Origin: an uncultured Oscillibacter sp.
GTDB taxonomy: Bacteria; Bacillota; Clostridia; Oscillospirales; Oscillospiraceae
NCBI GenBank assembly: GCA_910584075.1
Contig: CAJTZI010000002.1
Location: 48,587 to 112,586 of the forward strand
Reading direction: 5' to 3'
Length of the DNA: 64,000 bases
A program made the position numbers and the translations under genes. This document shows positions 47,857 through 57,096 of the stretch, in pieces. The notes beneath the pieces are model-generated. The model was not told the origin of the DNA. It worked only from the letters and a program-made list of their open reading frames with translations, and ran no database searches. Position 1 is the stretch's first letter. Every line of letters starts with the position of its first letter.

Positions 47857-50063
47857 CCATACAGGAGCAGTACGAGCACCTGGAAAAGACCATCCGGGGA
47901 TACAACCCCTCGGCGGACCTTGCCCACATCCGCACCGCCTTTGAATATGCCGACCGGTGCCACGCCGGGCAGAAGCGCAAGAGCGGCGAGCCCTATATCA
48001 TCCATCCTCTGGCGGTGGCCCAGATCGTGGCGGAGGAACTGAAGCTGGACAGCGAGTCCATTGAGGCCGCCCTCCTCCACGACGTCATTGAAGACACCCC
48101 CGCCGAGCACGCGGACGTGTCCCGTCTCTTCTCCCCCACCATCGCCGACCTGGTGGAGGGCGTCAGCAAACTCACCCGCATCCAGTACGCCACCAAGGAA
48201 GATGAGCAGATGGAGAACCTCAGGAAGATGCTCATCGCCATGAGCAAGGACATCCGGGTGATTCTCATCAAGATCTCCGACCGGCTCCACAATATGCGGA
48301 CCATGGAGTACCAGTCCCCGGAGAAACAAAAACAGAAGTCCCTGGAGACCATGGAGATCTATGCCCCCATCTCCCACCGGCTGGGGATGCAGCGGATGAA
48401 GTGGGAGCTGGAGGACCTGTCGCTAAAATACCTGGACCCGGTGGGGTATCAGGAGATCGTCTCCCGGCTGGAGGCCAAGAAGACGGAATACGACATGTTC
48501 ATGCAGAAGACCCGGGCCCAGATGGAGACCCGCCTGGACGAGCTGGGCATTCCCCACCTGGTCTACGGCCGGGTAAAGCACCCATACAGCATCTACCGCA
48601 AGATGTTCAGCCAGAACAAGAATCTGGACGAGATCTTCGACCTCTTCGCCTTCCGGGTGGTTGTGGACAATGTGGGGGACTGTTACAACGTCCTGGGCGT
48701 GGTCCACGATATCTTCACCCCCATCCTGGGCCGCTTCAAGGACTATATCGGCACCCCCAAGCCCAACGGCTACCAGTCCCTTCACACCACCGTCATGGGC
48801 ACCGACGGCATCCCCTTTGAGGTGCAAATCCGCACCCGGGAGATGCACGAGATCTCTGAGTACGGCGTGGCCGCCCACTGGAAATACAAACAGAACGGCC
48901 AGGGCGCCGGGACCGAGGGGAAGTACGAGTGGGTCCGGCGCCTGCTGGAAAACCAGGAGGGTGCCGACGCCGAGGAGTTCATCCACTCCCTGAAGATCGA
49001 TATGTTTGCCGACGAGGTGTTCGTCTTCACCCCCAACGGCGACGTGCAGAACCTGCCCGCCGGGGCCACTCCCATTGACTTCGCCTACGCCATTCACTCC
49101 GCCGTAGGCAACCGCATGGTGGGGGCCAAGGTCAACGGGCGCATCGTCACCTTTGACCACACGCTGAAAAACGGCGACATTGTGGAGATCCTCACCTCCA
49201 AGGGAGCCAAGGGCCCCAGCCGGGACTGGATGAAGATCGCCAAGAGCAACGAGGCCCGCAGCAAAATCCGCCAGTGGTTCAAGAAGGAGCGGCGGGATGA
49301 GAACATCGTCAACGGCCGGGCCGCCTTCGAGGCGGAGCTGAAGCACTGCGGCCTCACCATGAAGGACCTGCTGGGCCCCGACCGGCTGCCGGGCCTTTTG
49401 AAAAAGGTGACCTATCCCTCCCTGGACGATATGTACGCCGCCATCGGCTACGGCGGCTTCACCGCCCAGAAGGCGGTGAGCCGGATGCAGGGCGAGCTCC
49501 AGCGCATCGCCAAGCAGCAGGCGGAAAAACACGCCCTGGAGTCCCTGGAAAGCGCCTCCAAGGCCGAGGACCCCCGCCCCGCCGCCCCCAAGCAGGTCAA
49601 AAGTGAGCAGGGCATCATCGTAGAGGGGCTGGACAACTGCCTGGTGAAGTTCTCCAAGTGCTGCACCCCTGTGCCGGGGGACGAGATTGTGGGCTTTATC
49701 ACCCGGGGGTACGGCGTGTCCGTCCACCGAAGCGACTGCCCCAACGCCTCGGCGGAGCGCCGGGCGGACCCGGCCCTCTCCGGCCGGTGGATCAAGGTCT
49801 CCTGGGGCAGCGACACCAACGAGAGCTATCCCACCACTCTGGAGGTGGTGGCCAAGGACCGGCTGAACCTGCTGCTGGACGTGTCCGCGGCGCTGTCCAC
49901 CGCCAAGACCTTCGTCTCCGGCATCCAGTGCCGCAGCACGGACGACGGCTTCGCCATCGCCCGCATGGAGATCCGCGTCCGGGACGGAGAGCAGATGCAC
50001 ACCATCATCAACAAGCTCAACCAGATCTCCGGGGTCCTCCAGGTCACCCGGCCCTCTGGCTGA
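47853..50063 (+). CDS. relA: Bifunctional (p)ppGpp synthetase/hydrolase (RSH)
   Basis: Stringent-response enzyme. The 736-aa product has the HD hydrolase domain with intact HD (H76-D77 in LLHDVIEDT), so degradation is likely retained. The synthetase domain has RVKHPYSIYRKM, FRVVVDNVGDCYNVLG and GTPKPNGYQSLHTTV. TGS (VFVFTPNGDVQNLPAGATPIDFAY, split after NLPAG), a helical region, a zinc-finger-like segment (FSKCCTPVPGD, HRSDCPN) and ACT follow. Its start overlaps the recJ stop (ATGA). Followed closely by dtd, as in Bacillus. Confidence 0.96.
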   Translation: MTIQEQYEHLEKTIRGYNPSADLAHIRTAFEYADRCHAGQKRKSGEPYIIHPLAVAQIVAEELKLDSESIEAALLHDVIEDTPAEHADVSRLFSPTIADLVEGVSKLTRIQYATKEDEQMENLRKMLIAMSKDIRVILIKISDRLHNMRTMEYQSPEKQKQKSLETMEIYAPISHRLGMQRMKWELEDLSLKYLDPVGYQEIVSRLEAKKTEYDMFMQKTRAQMETRLDELGIPHLVYGRVKHPYSIYRKMFSQNKNLDEIFDLFAFRVVVDNVGDCYNVLGVVHDIFTPILGRFKDYIGTPKPNGYQSLHTTVMGTDGIPFEVQIRTREMHEISEYGVAAHWKYKQNGQGAGTEGKYEWVRRLLENQEGADAEEFIHSLKIDMFADEVFVFTPNGDVQNLPAGATPIDFAYAIHSAVGNRMVGAKVNGRIVTFDHTLKNGDIVEILTSKGAKGPSRDWMKIAKSNEARSKIRQWFKKERRDENIVNGRAAFEAELKHCGLTMKDLLGPDRLPGLLKKVTYPSLDDMYAAIGYGGFTAQKAVSRMQGELQRIAKQQAEKHALESLESASKAEDPRPAAPKQVKSEQGIIVEGLDNCLVKFSKCCTPVPGDEIVGFITRGYGVSVHRSDCPNASAERRADPALSGRWIKVSWGSDTNESYPTTLEVVAKDRLNLLLDVSAALSTAKTFVSGIQCRSTDDGFAIARMEIRVRDGEQMHTIINKLNQISGVLQVTRPSG

Positions 50064-50081
50064 CGATTAGGAGGAGTTTCT

Positions 50082-50525
50082 ATGCGCGCTGTCGTCACCC
50101 GCGTGAAGCACGCGTCCGTCACCATTGAAAACGAGGTCCGCGGCCAGATCGGCCAGGGCTATCTGGTCCTGCTGGGCGTGGGGCCCGGCGACACGGAGGA
50201 GACCGCCGTGAAGCTGGCGGACAAAATCTGCAACCTCCGGATCTTCGAGGACGAGGAGGAGCGGATGAACCTGAATCTGGAGCAGGTGGGCGGGAGCCTT
50301 CTGGTGGTCTCCCAGTTCACCCTGTACGCCGACACCTCCTCCCGCCGCCCCGGCTTCTCCAAAGCCGCCAAGCCGGACCTGGCCGTTCCTCTCTACGAGA
50401 GATTCATGGCCCGGTGCCGGGAGCGGGGCTTCCCGGTGGAGCACGGCGAGTTTGGCGCCGACATGCAGGTGGACTCCCGCAATGACGGACCTGTGACCAT
50501 TCTGTTCGACACGGAAAACCCGTAA
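50082..50525 (+). CDS. dtd: D-aminoacyl-tRNA deacylase
   Basis: Removes D-amino acids (and glycine mischarged on tRNA-Ala) from tRNA. The 147-aa product has the family length. It begins MRAVVTRVKHASVTIEN and carries both cross-subunit motifs: SQFTLYAD (about 77-84) and the GPVTI near the C-terminus (about 136-140). ADMQVDSRNDGPV is also typical. GGAGG precedes ATG 50082, 18 bp after the RSH stop; the relA-dtd pair is conserved in Firmicutes. Confidence 0.97.
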   Translation: MRAVVTRVKHASVTIENEVRGQIGQGYLVLLGVGPGDTEETAVKLADKICNLRIFEDEEERMNLNLEQVGGSLLVVSQFTLYADTSSRRPGFSKAAKPDLAVPLYERFMARCRERGFPVEHGEFGADMQVDSRNDGPVTILFDTENP

Positions 50526-50538
50526 GGAGGTCTTTTCC

Positions 50539-50949
50539 ATGGGACTTTTTTTCGGCAAAGGGAAAACCGCCCCCGGCCGGCCCAGCGGAGACTGGCCCTG
50601 GACGCTGAACGTAAGCGGCGCCTTGCGGCCCGATTCCGGCACCTGGGAGATGATTGTGTCCGAACTGCGAAAGCTGGACCCGGAGGACCCGGACAGCTTC
50701 CTCATCCTGGAGCAGAGGGACCCCCGGAACTCCCAAAATTACTGGTTCATCCAGAGCGCCGTGAACCGGGCGGGGCCCCGTCCCGGCTGGTACACCGTGG
50801 AGGTGGGCTGGGGCTCCCAGCGGGGAACGGGGCTTCGGGACCTGGACGTGCAGACGGTGGAGGAGGTCATCCCCTTCTTCCAGGCCGCCTACAACCGAAA
50901 AGCTGTGGACCTGTCCGGTTTTACGGACAGGTCCGGTCTGCTGGGCTGA
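50539..50949 (+). CDS. Conserved-looking small protein of unknown function
   Basis: 136 aa, soluble, no signal peptide or membrane segment. WPWTLNVSGALRPDSGTWEMIVSELRKLDPEDPDSF (split after the second W) reads as a mixed alpha/beta fold with a helix; SQNYWFIQSAV, GWYTVEVGW and VIPFFQAAYNRKAVDLSGF follow. I recognise no family. An AAGGAGG site, 13-bp spacing after dtd and 13-bp spacing before the MBL hydrolase show it is a real operon member. GC and codon use match the neighbours. It may be a lineage-specific immunity-like or housekeeping protein; no function is claimed. Confidence 0.8.
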   Translation: MGLFFGKGKTAPGRPSGDWPWTLNVSGALRPDSGTWEMIVSELRKLDPEDPDSFLILEQRDPRNSQNYWFIQSAVNRAGPRPGWYTVEVGWGSQRGTGLRDLDVQTVEEVIPFFQAAYNRKAVDLSGFTDRSGLLG

Positions 50950-50962
50950 ACAGGAGGGTATT

Positions 50963-51577
50963 ATGAAAGTCAGAATCATGCAGGTGGGCCCCATCGGCAC
51001 CAACTGCTATATTTTGGAGGATGAGTCCACTCATCAGGCCGCCGTCATCGACCCCGGCGGGGACGCGCCCCGCCTTCTCACGGCGCTGAAGGGGCTGGAT
51101 GTGCGCTATATCCTGCTGACCCACGGCCACTACGACCACACCGGTGCCGCCGCGGAGCTCTCCGCCGCCTTTCCCAAAGCGGAGGTCTATATTCACGAAA
51201 AGGACTACCGGGATGTGGACCCGTCCCTGTTTCCCCTGCACACGGAGCTCTCCGGCGTACACTTCTATGGCGAGGGGGACCGGCTGGTTCTGGGAACACT
51301 GGCCCTGGAGGTCCTCCACACCCCCGGCCACTCCGAGGGCAGCGTGACGCTGCGCTGCGGAGACATCCTCTTCTGCGGGGACACCCTCTTCGCCGGCTCC
51401 TGCGGGCGGACGGACTTCCCCGACGGGGACACGGCCAAGCTCCTGGCCTCCCTGCGGCGGCTGGGGGAGCTGGAGGGAGACCTCCGGGTCCTGCCCGGCC
51501 ACATGGAGGACAGCACCCTCAGCCGGGAGCGGCAGACCAATCCCTACCTCCGTCAGGCCATGAGCGGCGGGATTTAA
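50963..51577 (+). CDS. MBL-fold metallo-hydrolase (glyoxalase II-like)
   Basis: 204-aa metal-dependent hydrolase of the YqgX / hydroxyacylglutathione-hydrolase-like group. Metal ligands lie in LLTHGHYDHTGAAAEL (H53, H55, D57, H58), HTPGHSEGSV (about 112-121), FCGDTLFAGSCGRTDF (about 134-149) and LPGHMEDST (about 176-184). The N-terminal VGPIGTNCYILED is typical. The substrate is probably a thioester or small metabolite, not proven. AGGAGGG precedes ATG 50963. Located just upstream of hemZ, as in related Clostridia. Confidence 0.9.
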   Translation: MKVRIMQVGPIGTNCYILEDESTHQAAVIDPGGDAPRLLTALKGLDVRYILLTHGHYDHTGAAAELSAAFPKAEVYIHEKDYRDVDPSLFPLHTELSGVHFYGEGDRLVLGTLALEVLHTPGHSEGSVTLRCGDILFCGDTLFAGSCGRTDFPDGDTAKLLASLRRLGELEGDLRVLPGHMEDSTLSRERQTNPYLRQAMSGGI

Positions 51578-51580
51578 GCC

Positions 51581-53062
51581 ATGAAACTGGTATTGAGAGG
51601 CCACGATGAGCGGTATACTGTGGAACAGAGCCTGATGAACCTGTTCCCCGGGGAGCTGCCGGTCTACGCGGTCATTGAGCCCGGCGACGGAAGCTGGGCC
51701 GTCGTCACCTGCCAAGAAGAGGCGGACGGCCGCCTGACGGTCACCACGGACCTGGCCTATGGCGGCGGAAAAAACAGCGCCTTTTTCACCACACTCCTCT
51801 CCGGCTCAGACTTTGACCGGGAGGGCCAGCGGCGGCACGCCGTTGCCGCCTGCTTTTATCAGGCGGCCCTGGAGCTCCTGGAGGCCCCGCCCCCCTGGGG
51901 GATGCTGACGGGGGTACGGCCCGACAAGCCCGCCGCCTGGGCCGTCATGGCGGGAAAATCCCTCCGGGAGGCCCGGCGGATGCTGGAGGAGACCTACTTT
52001 GTCTCTCCCTCCCGGGCCGCGCTGGCGGCGGAGACCGGCGGCATGGCGGCGGAGGCCGCCCGGGAACTGGAGCCCCGGGACATCGCCGTGTATATCGGCA
52101 TTCCCTTCTGCCCCACCCGGTGCGCATACTGTTCCTTTGTGAGCCAGTCGGTGGAAAAGAGCTTCGCCCTGATCGCCCCCTATGCGGACGCCCTCATCCG
52201 GGAGATCCGGGCCGGGGGCGAGATGGTCCGGCGGCAGGGTCTGCGGGTCCGGGCCCTCTACATGGGCGGCGGCACCCCCACCACTCTGACGGCGGAGCAG
52301 CTGGACCAGGTGCTCACGGCCTTTGAGGAATCCTTCGACACCGCCCACTGCGGCGAGATCACCGTGGAGGCCGGCCGGCCAGACACCATCACGGCGGAGA
52401 AGCTGGCGGTTTTGAAGGCCCGGGGCGTCACCCGGGTGTCCGTCAACCCCCAGAGCATGGAGGACCGCGTTCTCCGGGCCATCGGCCGGAACCACACCGC
52501 CGGGGACATTGACCGGGCCATGGAGCTGACGGCGCGATACGGCTTTCCCCATGTGAACATGGACCTGATCGCGGGATTGCCGGCGGACTCCCCGGAGGGC
52601 TTCCGCTGGTCCCTGGACGCCTGCCTGGCCTACGGCACGGACAACGTCACCGTCCACACCCTGGCCCTGAAAAAGGGCAGCCGCATCCTCACGGAGGGGC
52701 TTTCTGTTCCTCCGCCGGAGGCGGTGGCGGAGATGCTGGACTACGCCGGCCCCGCCCTTCGTGCCGCGGGGCACCGCCCCTACTATCTCTACCGGCAGAA
52801 GTACATGTCCGGCAGCTTTGAGAACATCGGCTGGTGCCATCCTAAGTCGGCGTGCCTGTACAACATCTATATCATGTCGGAGCTGTGCTCGATTCTGTCC
52901 TTCGGCGCCGGCGGGTCCACCAAGATGGTGGAGCCCGGCACCAATCATATCGAACGGGCCTTCAACGTGAAATACCCCAAGGAGTACACGGAGCGGCCCG
53001 AGAAGTGCCTGGGCAACCAGCAGCTCTTCGCCGCGTTCTATGAAAATCTCTTCCCCGCCTGA
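51581..53062 (+). CDS. hemZ: Coproporphyrinogen dehydrogenase HemZ (radical SAM)
   Basis: Oxygen-independent coproporphyrinogen III oxidase-like enzyme of the HemZ type. The 493-aa product has an extra N-terminal domain (about 1-160) that HemW lacks. The radical SAM motif is IPFCPTRCAYCSF with cysteines near 176, 180 and 183, followed by ALYMGGGTPTTL, VEAGRPDTI, NPQSM and MDLIAGLP. The C-terminal segment GWCHPKSACLYNIYIMSE is characteristic of HemZ. It starts 3 bp after the MBL gene. Together with hemW it means two radical SAM heme-type proteins lie in the window, but no porphyrin pathway genes. Confidence 0.92.
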   Translation: MKLVLRGHDERYTVEQSLMNLFPGELPVYAVIEPGDGSWAVVTCQEEADGRLTVTTDLAYGGGKNSAFFTTLLSGSDFDREGQRRHAVAACFYQAALELLEAPPPWGMLTGVRPDKPAAWAVMAGKSLREARRMLEETYFVSPSRAALAAETGGMAAEAARELEPRDIAVYIGIPFCPTRCAYCSFVSQSVEKSFALIAPYADALIREIRAGGEMVRRQGLRVRALYMGGGTPTTLTAEQLDQVLTAFEESFDTAHCGEITVEAGRPDTITAEKLAVLKARGVTRVSVNPQSMEDRVLRAIGRNHTAGDIDRAMELTARYGFPHVNMDLIAGLPADSPEGFRWSLDACLAYGTDNVTVHTLALKKGSRILTEGLSVPPPEAVAEMLDYAGPALRAAGHRPYYLYRQKYMSGSFENIGWCHPKSACLYNIYIMSELCSILSFGAGGSTKMVEPGTNHIERAFNVKYPKEYTERPEKCLGNQQLFAAFYENLFPA

Positions 53063-53077
53063 AAGGAGGCTTTCGCC

Positions 53078-54028
53078 ATGCCCTACTCCCTGCGGGAGAT
53101 CAACCAGCAGATCCGCACCGACCCCCAGGGCTTTGCCCGGCGCAGCGACGATGCCTACACCGAGAAGGTGAAGCGGGCCGCCCACAAGATCGCCGCCCGC
53201 CGGGCGGAGTCCCACATCGTGCTGCTCTCCGGTCCCTCCGGCTCCGGCAAGACCACCACCGCCATGAAGATTGAAGAACAGCTCAAGGAGATGGGCATTG
53301 AGACCCACACCATCTCCATGGACAACTACTTCAACACCATCGACCCGGAGACCGCCCCCCGGACACGGGAGGGGGCCATCGACTACGAGTCCCCCTTCTG
53401 TCTGGACGTGGATCTTCTGAACCGCCACTTTGCCATGCTGGACCAGGGCCGGACCATCCACGTGCCCAAGTACGAGTTCGCCCGCCAGATGCGCTCCGAC
53501 ATCCTCTCCCAGCCCCTGCGCCTGGGAAAGGACGAGATCGCCGTGTTCGAGGGCATCCACGCCCTGAACGACATCATTGTGGGCAAGAATCCCAGGGCCT
53601 TCAAGCTCTATATCGCCGCCCGCAGCAACATTGTGGACGAGGACGGCAGCGTCGTCTTCCAGCACGCCTGGTTCCGGCTCTGCCGCCGCATTGTGCGGGA
53701 CTTCAAGTTCCGGGGCGCCGACGCAGAGTTCACCATGAAGCTGTGGAACAACGTCTGCCGGGGGGAACGGCTGTACATCTCCCCCTACAAAGAGAGCGCG
53801 GACATCATGTTTGACTCCTCCCTGCCCATCAGCGTCTCCGCCCTGAAGCCCTTTGTGGTGCCCCTGCTGGAGGACCTGCCCGCCGGAAAGTACCCCGTGG
53901 TGGACGACATTCTGCGGGGTCTGGAGAAGATCGAACCTCTGGACCAGAAGTATATCTCCGCCAACTCCCTTGCCCGGGAGTTTATCGGCGGAAGCACCTA
54001 TTTTGAAAACCCCGCCGCTGCCAACTGA
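53078..54028 (+). CDS. Uridine-kinase-like nucleoside kinase
   Basis: 316-aa P-loop kinase: SGPSGSGKTTTAMKI (Walker A, about 51-59), ISMDNYFNTIDPET, YESPFCLDVDLLNRHF, VFEGIHALND, and PYKESADIMFDSSLP. It belongs to the PRK/uridine kinase fold. The longer clostridial form usually carries a TGS/threonyl-tRNA-synthetase-like N-terminus, which is absent here apart from about 45 extra residues. Substrate is likely uridine or a related nucleoside; unconfirmed. GAAAGGAGG before ATG 53078. It lies near purine nucleoside phosphorylase, compatible with nucleoside salvage. Confidence 0.88.
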   Translation: MPYSLREINQQIRTDPQGFARRSDDAYTEKVKRAAHKIAARRAESHIVLLSGPSGSGKTTTAMKIEEQLKEMGIETHTISMDNYFNTIDPETAPRTREGAIDYESPFCLDVDLLNRHFAMLDQGRTIHVPKYEFARQMRSDILSQPLRLGKDEIAVFEGIHALNDIIVGKNPRAFKLYIAARSNIVDEDGSVVFQHAWFRLCRRIVRDFKFRGADAEFTMKLWNNVCRGERLYISPYKESADIMFDSSLPISVSALKPFVVPLLEDLPAGKYPVVDDILRGLEKIEPLDQKYISANSLAREFIGGSTYFENPAAAN

Positions 54029-54048
54029 GAAATGAAAGGAGACTTCCC

Positions 54049-54441
54049 ATGAACGAGAAGCTGCAAAACCTGCTGGAACTGGTCCGGCGTACCGCCTGGC
54101 AGGCGGGCGACCTGGCCGCCGACGCCGTCTACGGCGCGGGACAGATGGCGGACGACCTGCTGTCCTCCGCCAAGCTGCGCGTCCGCGCCGCCACCGTGGA
54201 GGGCAACATCAACGGCAAGCTGATGGAGGTGGGCGAGATGGTCTACGCCACCCACACCGGCACTCCCACGGAGTCCGAGGAGCTGCTGGCCAAGCTCCGA
54301 GAGATTGACGAGCTCAAGGCCCAGCTGGCAGACATCAACGACGCCCTTGGCCGCACCCCCGCTATTCCCGTCTGCCCCACCTGCGGCGCGGTGGTCCGGG
54401 AGGAGGACGCCTTCTGCCGGGAATGCGGGGGGAAGCTGTGA
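54049..54441 (+). CDS. Zinc-ribbon protein with helical N-terminus
   Basis: 130 aa. Residues 1-100 are predicted mostly helical, probably coiled coil (LQNLLELVRRT, ELLAKLREIDELKAQLADI). The C-terminus is a double-Cys zinc ribbon: CPTCGAVVREEDAFCRECGGKL (four cysteines, CxxC and CxxC; split after EEDAF). Such proteins are frequent in Clostridia and unassigned. AAAGGAG precedes ATG 54049. Its stop overlaps the PNP start by 4 bp (GTGA), so the two are co-translated. Confidence 0.82.
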   Translation: MNEKLQNLLELVRRTAWQAGDLAADAVYGAGQMADDLLSSAKLRVRAATVEGNINGKLMEVGEMVYATHTGTPTESEELLAKLREIDELKAQLADINDALGRTPAIPVCPTCGAVVREEDAFCRECGGKL

Positions 54442-55268
54442 GCGCCCCCCTGGACGATTCCCGGTACCGGGAGAGCGCCCGGGCCCTGGAAGCCCGTTTG
54501 GGGGACTTCCGTCCCCGGGTGCTGCTGATTCTGGGCTCCGGCCTGGGCTTTCTGGGGGACGAGGTGGAAAACCCCATTGTAATCCCCTACGGAGAGGTCC
54601 CCCATATGCGGTGCTCCACCGCGCCGGACCACAGGGGGCAGTTTGTCTTCGGCCGCCTCAGCGGCCAGGACGTAGCTGTGATGCAGGGCCGGCTCCACAC
54701 CTATGAGGGCTGGACCATGGAGGAGGCGGCGTATCCCGTCCGCCTTGCGCGCCTGCTGGGGGCGGAGACGCTGGTGGTGACCAACGCCGCCGGGGCGGTG
54801 AACACCGCCTTTTCCCCCGGGGACATCATGCTGATTACAGACCACATCAAGCTCTTCGCCGGCAGTCCCCTGACAGGACCCAACCTTGACGCCTTCGGCC
54901 CCCGCTTCCCGGACATGAGCCGTGTCTACACCCCGGCCCTCCGGGAGGTTGCCGGCGAATGTGCCGGGGCGCTGGGCCTGCCTCTGCGCCGGGGTGTCTA
55001 CATGTACTTCCCCGGCCCCCAGTTCGAAACCCCCGCCGAGGTGCGGGCGGCCCGCCTCCTGGGCGCGGATGCCGTTGGCATGTCCACCGTTCCGGAGACC
55101 ATCGCCGCGGCCCACTGCGGCATGAAGGTTCTGGGCTTCACCCTGTGCACCAACATGGCGGCGGGGGTGCTGGAACAGCCCCTCTCCGGCCAGGAGGTCA
55201 TTGCCGCAGGTCAGGCGGCGGCCCCCCGGTTCTCCGCCCTGGTCAAGGCCTGCCTGGAAAAGGTATAG
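54438..55268 (+). CDS. punA: Purine-nucleoside phosphorylase (trimeric PunA type)
   Basis: Cleaves inosine and guanosine to base and ribose 1-phosphate for purine salvage. The 276-aa product has LILGSGLG (phosphate loop, about 31-38), GRLHTYEGW (about 86-94), VVTNAAGAVNTAFSPGDIML, GPQFETPAEVRA and VGMSTVPE, with the purine-site region after that. GTG 54438, overlapping the previous stop, is taken as start; ATG 54423 would add five residues and overlap more. It fits with the NCS2 permease as part of purine handling. Confidence 0.93.
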   Translation: MSAPLDDSRYRESARALEARLGDFRPRVLLILGSGLGFLGDEVENPIVIPYGEVPHMRCSTAPDHRGQFVFGRLSGQDVAVMQGRLHTYEGWTMEEAAYPVRLARLLGAETLVVTNAAGAVNTAFSPGDIMLITDHIKLFAGSPLTGPNLDAFGPRFPDMSRVYTPALREVAGECAGALGLPLRRGVYMYFPGPQFETPAEVRAARLLGADAVGMSTVPETIAAAHCGMKVLGFTLCTNMAAGVLEQPLSGQEVIAAGQAAAPRFSALVKACLEKV

Positions 55269-55376
55269 CGGCGGCCGCGGCAGCATACGGTTATGCTGAA
55301 TTAGGAATTTTGGCATCCGGCCTCTTTTCAACTCTTGACTCCTGATTCTCAATTCCTGATTGTTCGAGGTATTCTC

Positions 55377-57008
55377 ATGTCCAATCCAACCAAAAAGCAG
55401 TCCTTCATGGGAGGCGCGGCCATTCTGGCCTCCGCTGTGGTGATCGTCAAGCTCATCGGCGCGGTCTACAAGCTGCCGCTGAACAACATTCTGGGCGATG
55501 TGGGCAAGACCTACTTTGACACCGCCTACCTCATCTACAACTTCCTGAACATCTTCGCCACGGCGGGTCTTCCCCTGGCTATCTCCAAGCTCACCAGTCA
55601 GGCCCACGCCCAGGGCCGGGAGAACGAGAAGCGGAAGATCTTCCGCACCTCCATCTGGCTGTTTTTCGGCCTGGGACTGGCGGGGTCTTTGCTGATGTTC
55701 TTCGGCGCAGACCGGCTGGCGGCCTTCGAGGCCAATCCCATGGCCGCCCAGGCCATCCGGGCCCTGGCGCCGGCGGTGTTCTGCGTGTGCCTGCTGGCCT
55801 GTATGCGGGGCTATACCCAGGGCCAGGGGAACATGACCCCCACCGCCGTCAGCCAGGTTCTGGAGGCTCTGTGCAAGGTGGGTCTGGGGCTGCCCCTGGC
55901 CTGGTATATCCTGCGCCTGAGCCGGGCCGCGGCGGAAGACAACATGGCCGGCGTGGCCGCCAGCGCCATCTTCGGTGTCTCCGCGGGCACCATCCTCTCC
56001 GTCTTCTTCCTGATCTCCTACCTGCTGACCCACTGGAACCGGGCAAAATCCTTGGATGTCCCCTCCTCCGGCAGGGCGATCCTGCGGCAGGTTCTGGTCA
56101 TCGGTATTCCCATCACCCTGGGCAACTCCGCTCTGGGCATCATCAACCTCATTGACACCAAGATCGTCATGGGGCGGCTCCAGGGCGCCCTGCTGCTCAG
56201 CGAGGTGGACGCGGCGGCTCTCAACGGCCAGTACCGCATGGCCATGGATATGCCCAACATGGTGGCCTCCTTCGTCTATCCCGTCACCATGAGCCTGATT
56301 CCCTTCGCCGCAGCTGCCATTGCCCAGCGGGACACCGCCAGGGCGGACCGCATCATCTCCTCCGCCTTCCGCATCATCGCCGTGCTGGCCATTCCGGCGG
56401 GCGTGGGGCTCTCGGTACTGTCCACACCCATCATGCGGCTGATTTTGCCCAGCCGGCAGGAGGCCGCCGCCGCCGCAGGCCCCCACCTGAGGATCCTGGG
56501 CCTTGCCACCATCTTCATCTGCCTGATGATTCTGACCAACGCTATTTTGCAGACCTACGGCAAGGAAAAGCTGCCCATTTTCACCGTCATCGCCGGCGGC
56601 CTCACCAAAATTGTGATGAATTACATCCTGGTGGGGAATCCTGAGATCAACATCCACGGCGCCCCCATCTCCACCCTGTGCTGCTACCTGGTCATCGTGG
56701 GACTGAATCTGTTCTTTGTCTGGAAGTTCTCCGCCAAAAAGCCCCGCTATCTCCAGCTCTTCGCAAAACCCGTCCTGGCCTCCGTGCTGATGGGCGCCGG
56801 CGCCTGGGCGGTGTACGGCTTCGTGAACCGTGCCCTCTCCGGCGGACACTCCGCCTACGGCGCCAACGCCATTGCCGTTATGGCGGGGATTCTGGCGGGC
56901 GTGGCGGTCTACGGCATGCTGGTGGTTACCCTGCGCATCCTGCGGGCAGAGGACGTCCGCTCCATCCCCCATGGGGAAAAGCTGGTCCGGCTGTTGCGGC
57001 TGAAATAG
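55377..57008 (+). CDS. spoVB: SpoVB-type MOP-superfamily lipid flippase
   Basis: 543-aa membrane protein with about fourteen hydrophobic segments, of the MurJ/PST group. SpoVB family proteins are required for spore cortex formation and may flip peptidoglycan precursors. Typical pieces: SFMGGAAILASAVVIVKLIGAVYKLPL (split after AAILASA), LGDVGKTYFDTAYLIYNFL, TAGLPLAISKL, ACMRGYTQGQGNMTPTAVSQV and NSALGIINLIDT. GAGGT lies 6 nt before ATG 55377; the upstream in-frame ATG has no site. It is followed by mazG, the same order as yabM-yabN in Bacillus. Confidence 0.92.
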   Translation: MSNPTKKQSFMGGAAILASAVVIVKLIGAVYKLPLNNILGDVGKTYFDTAYLIYNFLNIFATAGLPLAISKLTSQAHAQGRENEKRKIFRTSIWLFFGLGLAGSLLMFFGADRLAAFEANPMAAQAIRALAPAVFCVCLLACMRGYTQGQGNMTPTAVSQVLEALCKVGLGLPLAWYILRLSRAAAEDNMAGVAASAIFGVSAGTILSVFFLISYLLTHWNRAKSLDVPSSGRAILRQVLVIGIPITLGNSALGIINLIDTKIVMGRLQGALLLSEVDAAALNGQYRMAMDMPNMVASFVYPVTMSLIPFAAAAIAQRDTARADRIISSAFRIIAVLAIPAGVGLSVLSTPIMRLILPSRQEAAAAAGPHLRILGLATIFICLMILTNAILQTYGKEKLPIFTVIAGGLTKIVMNYILVGNPEINIHGAPISTLCCYLVIVGLNLFFVWKFSAKKPRYLQLFAKPVLASVLMGAGAWAVYGFVNRALSGGHSAYGANAIAVMAGILAGVAVYGMLVVTLRILRAEDVRSIPHGEKLVRLLRLK

Positions 57009-57096
57009 TGCGCAATCGTTTTTCTGAGGACTTTTTCCATAAAAAACCGAAATATCTGTTGTTTTACGCAAAAAAACTTGCAAAGGCAGGCAATCT

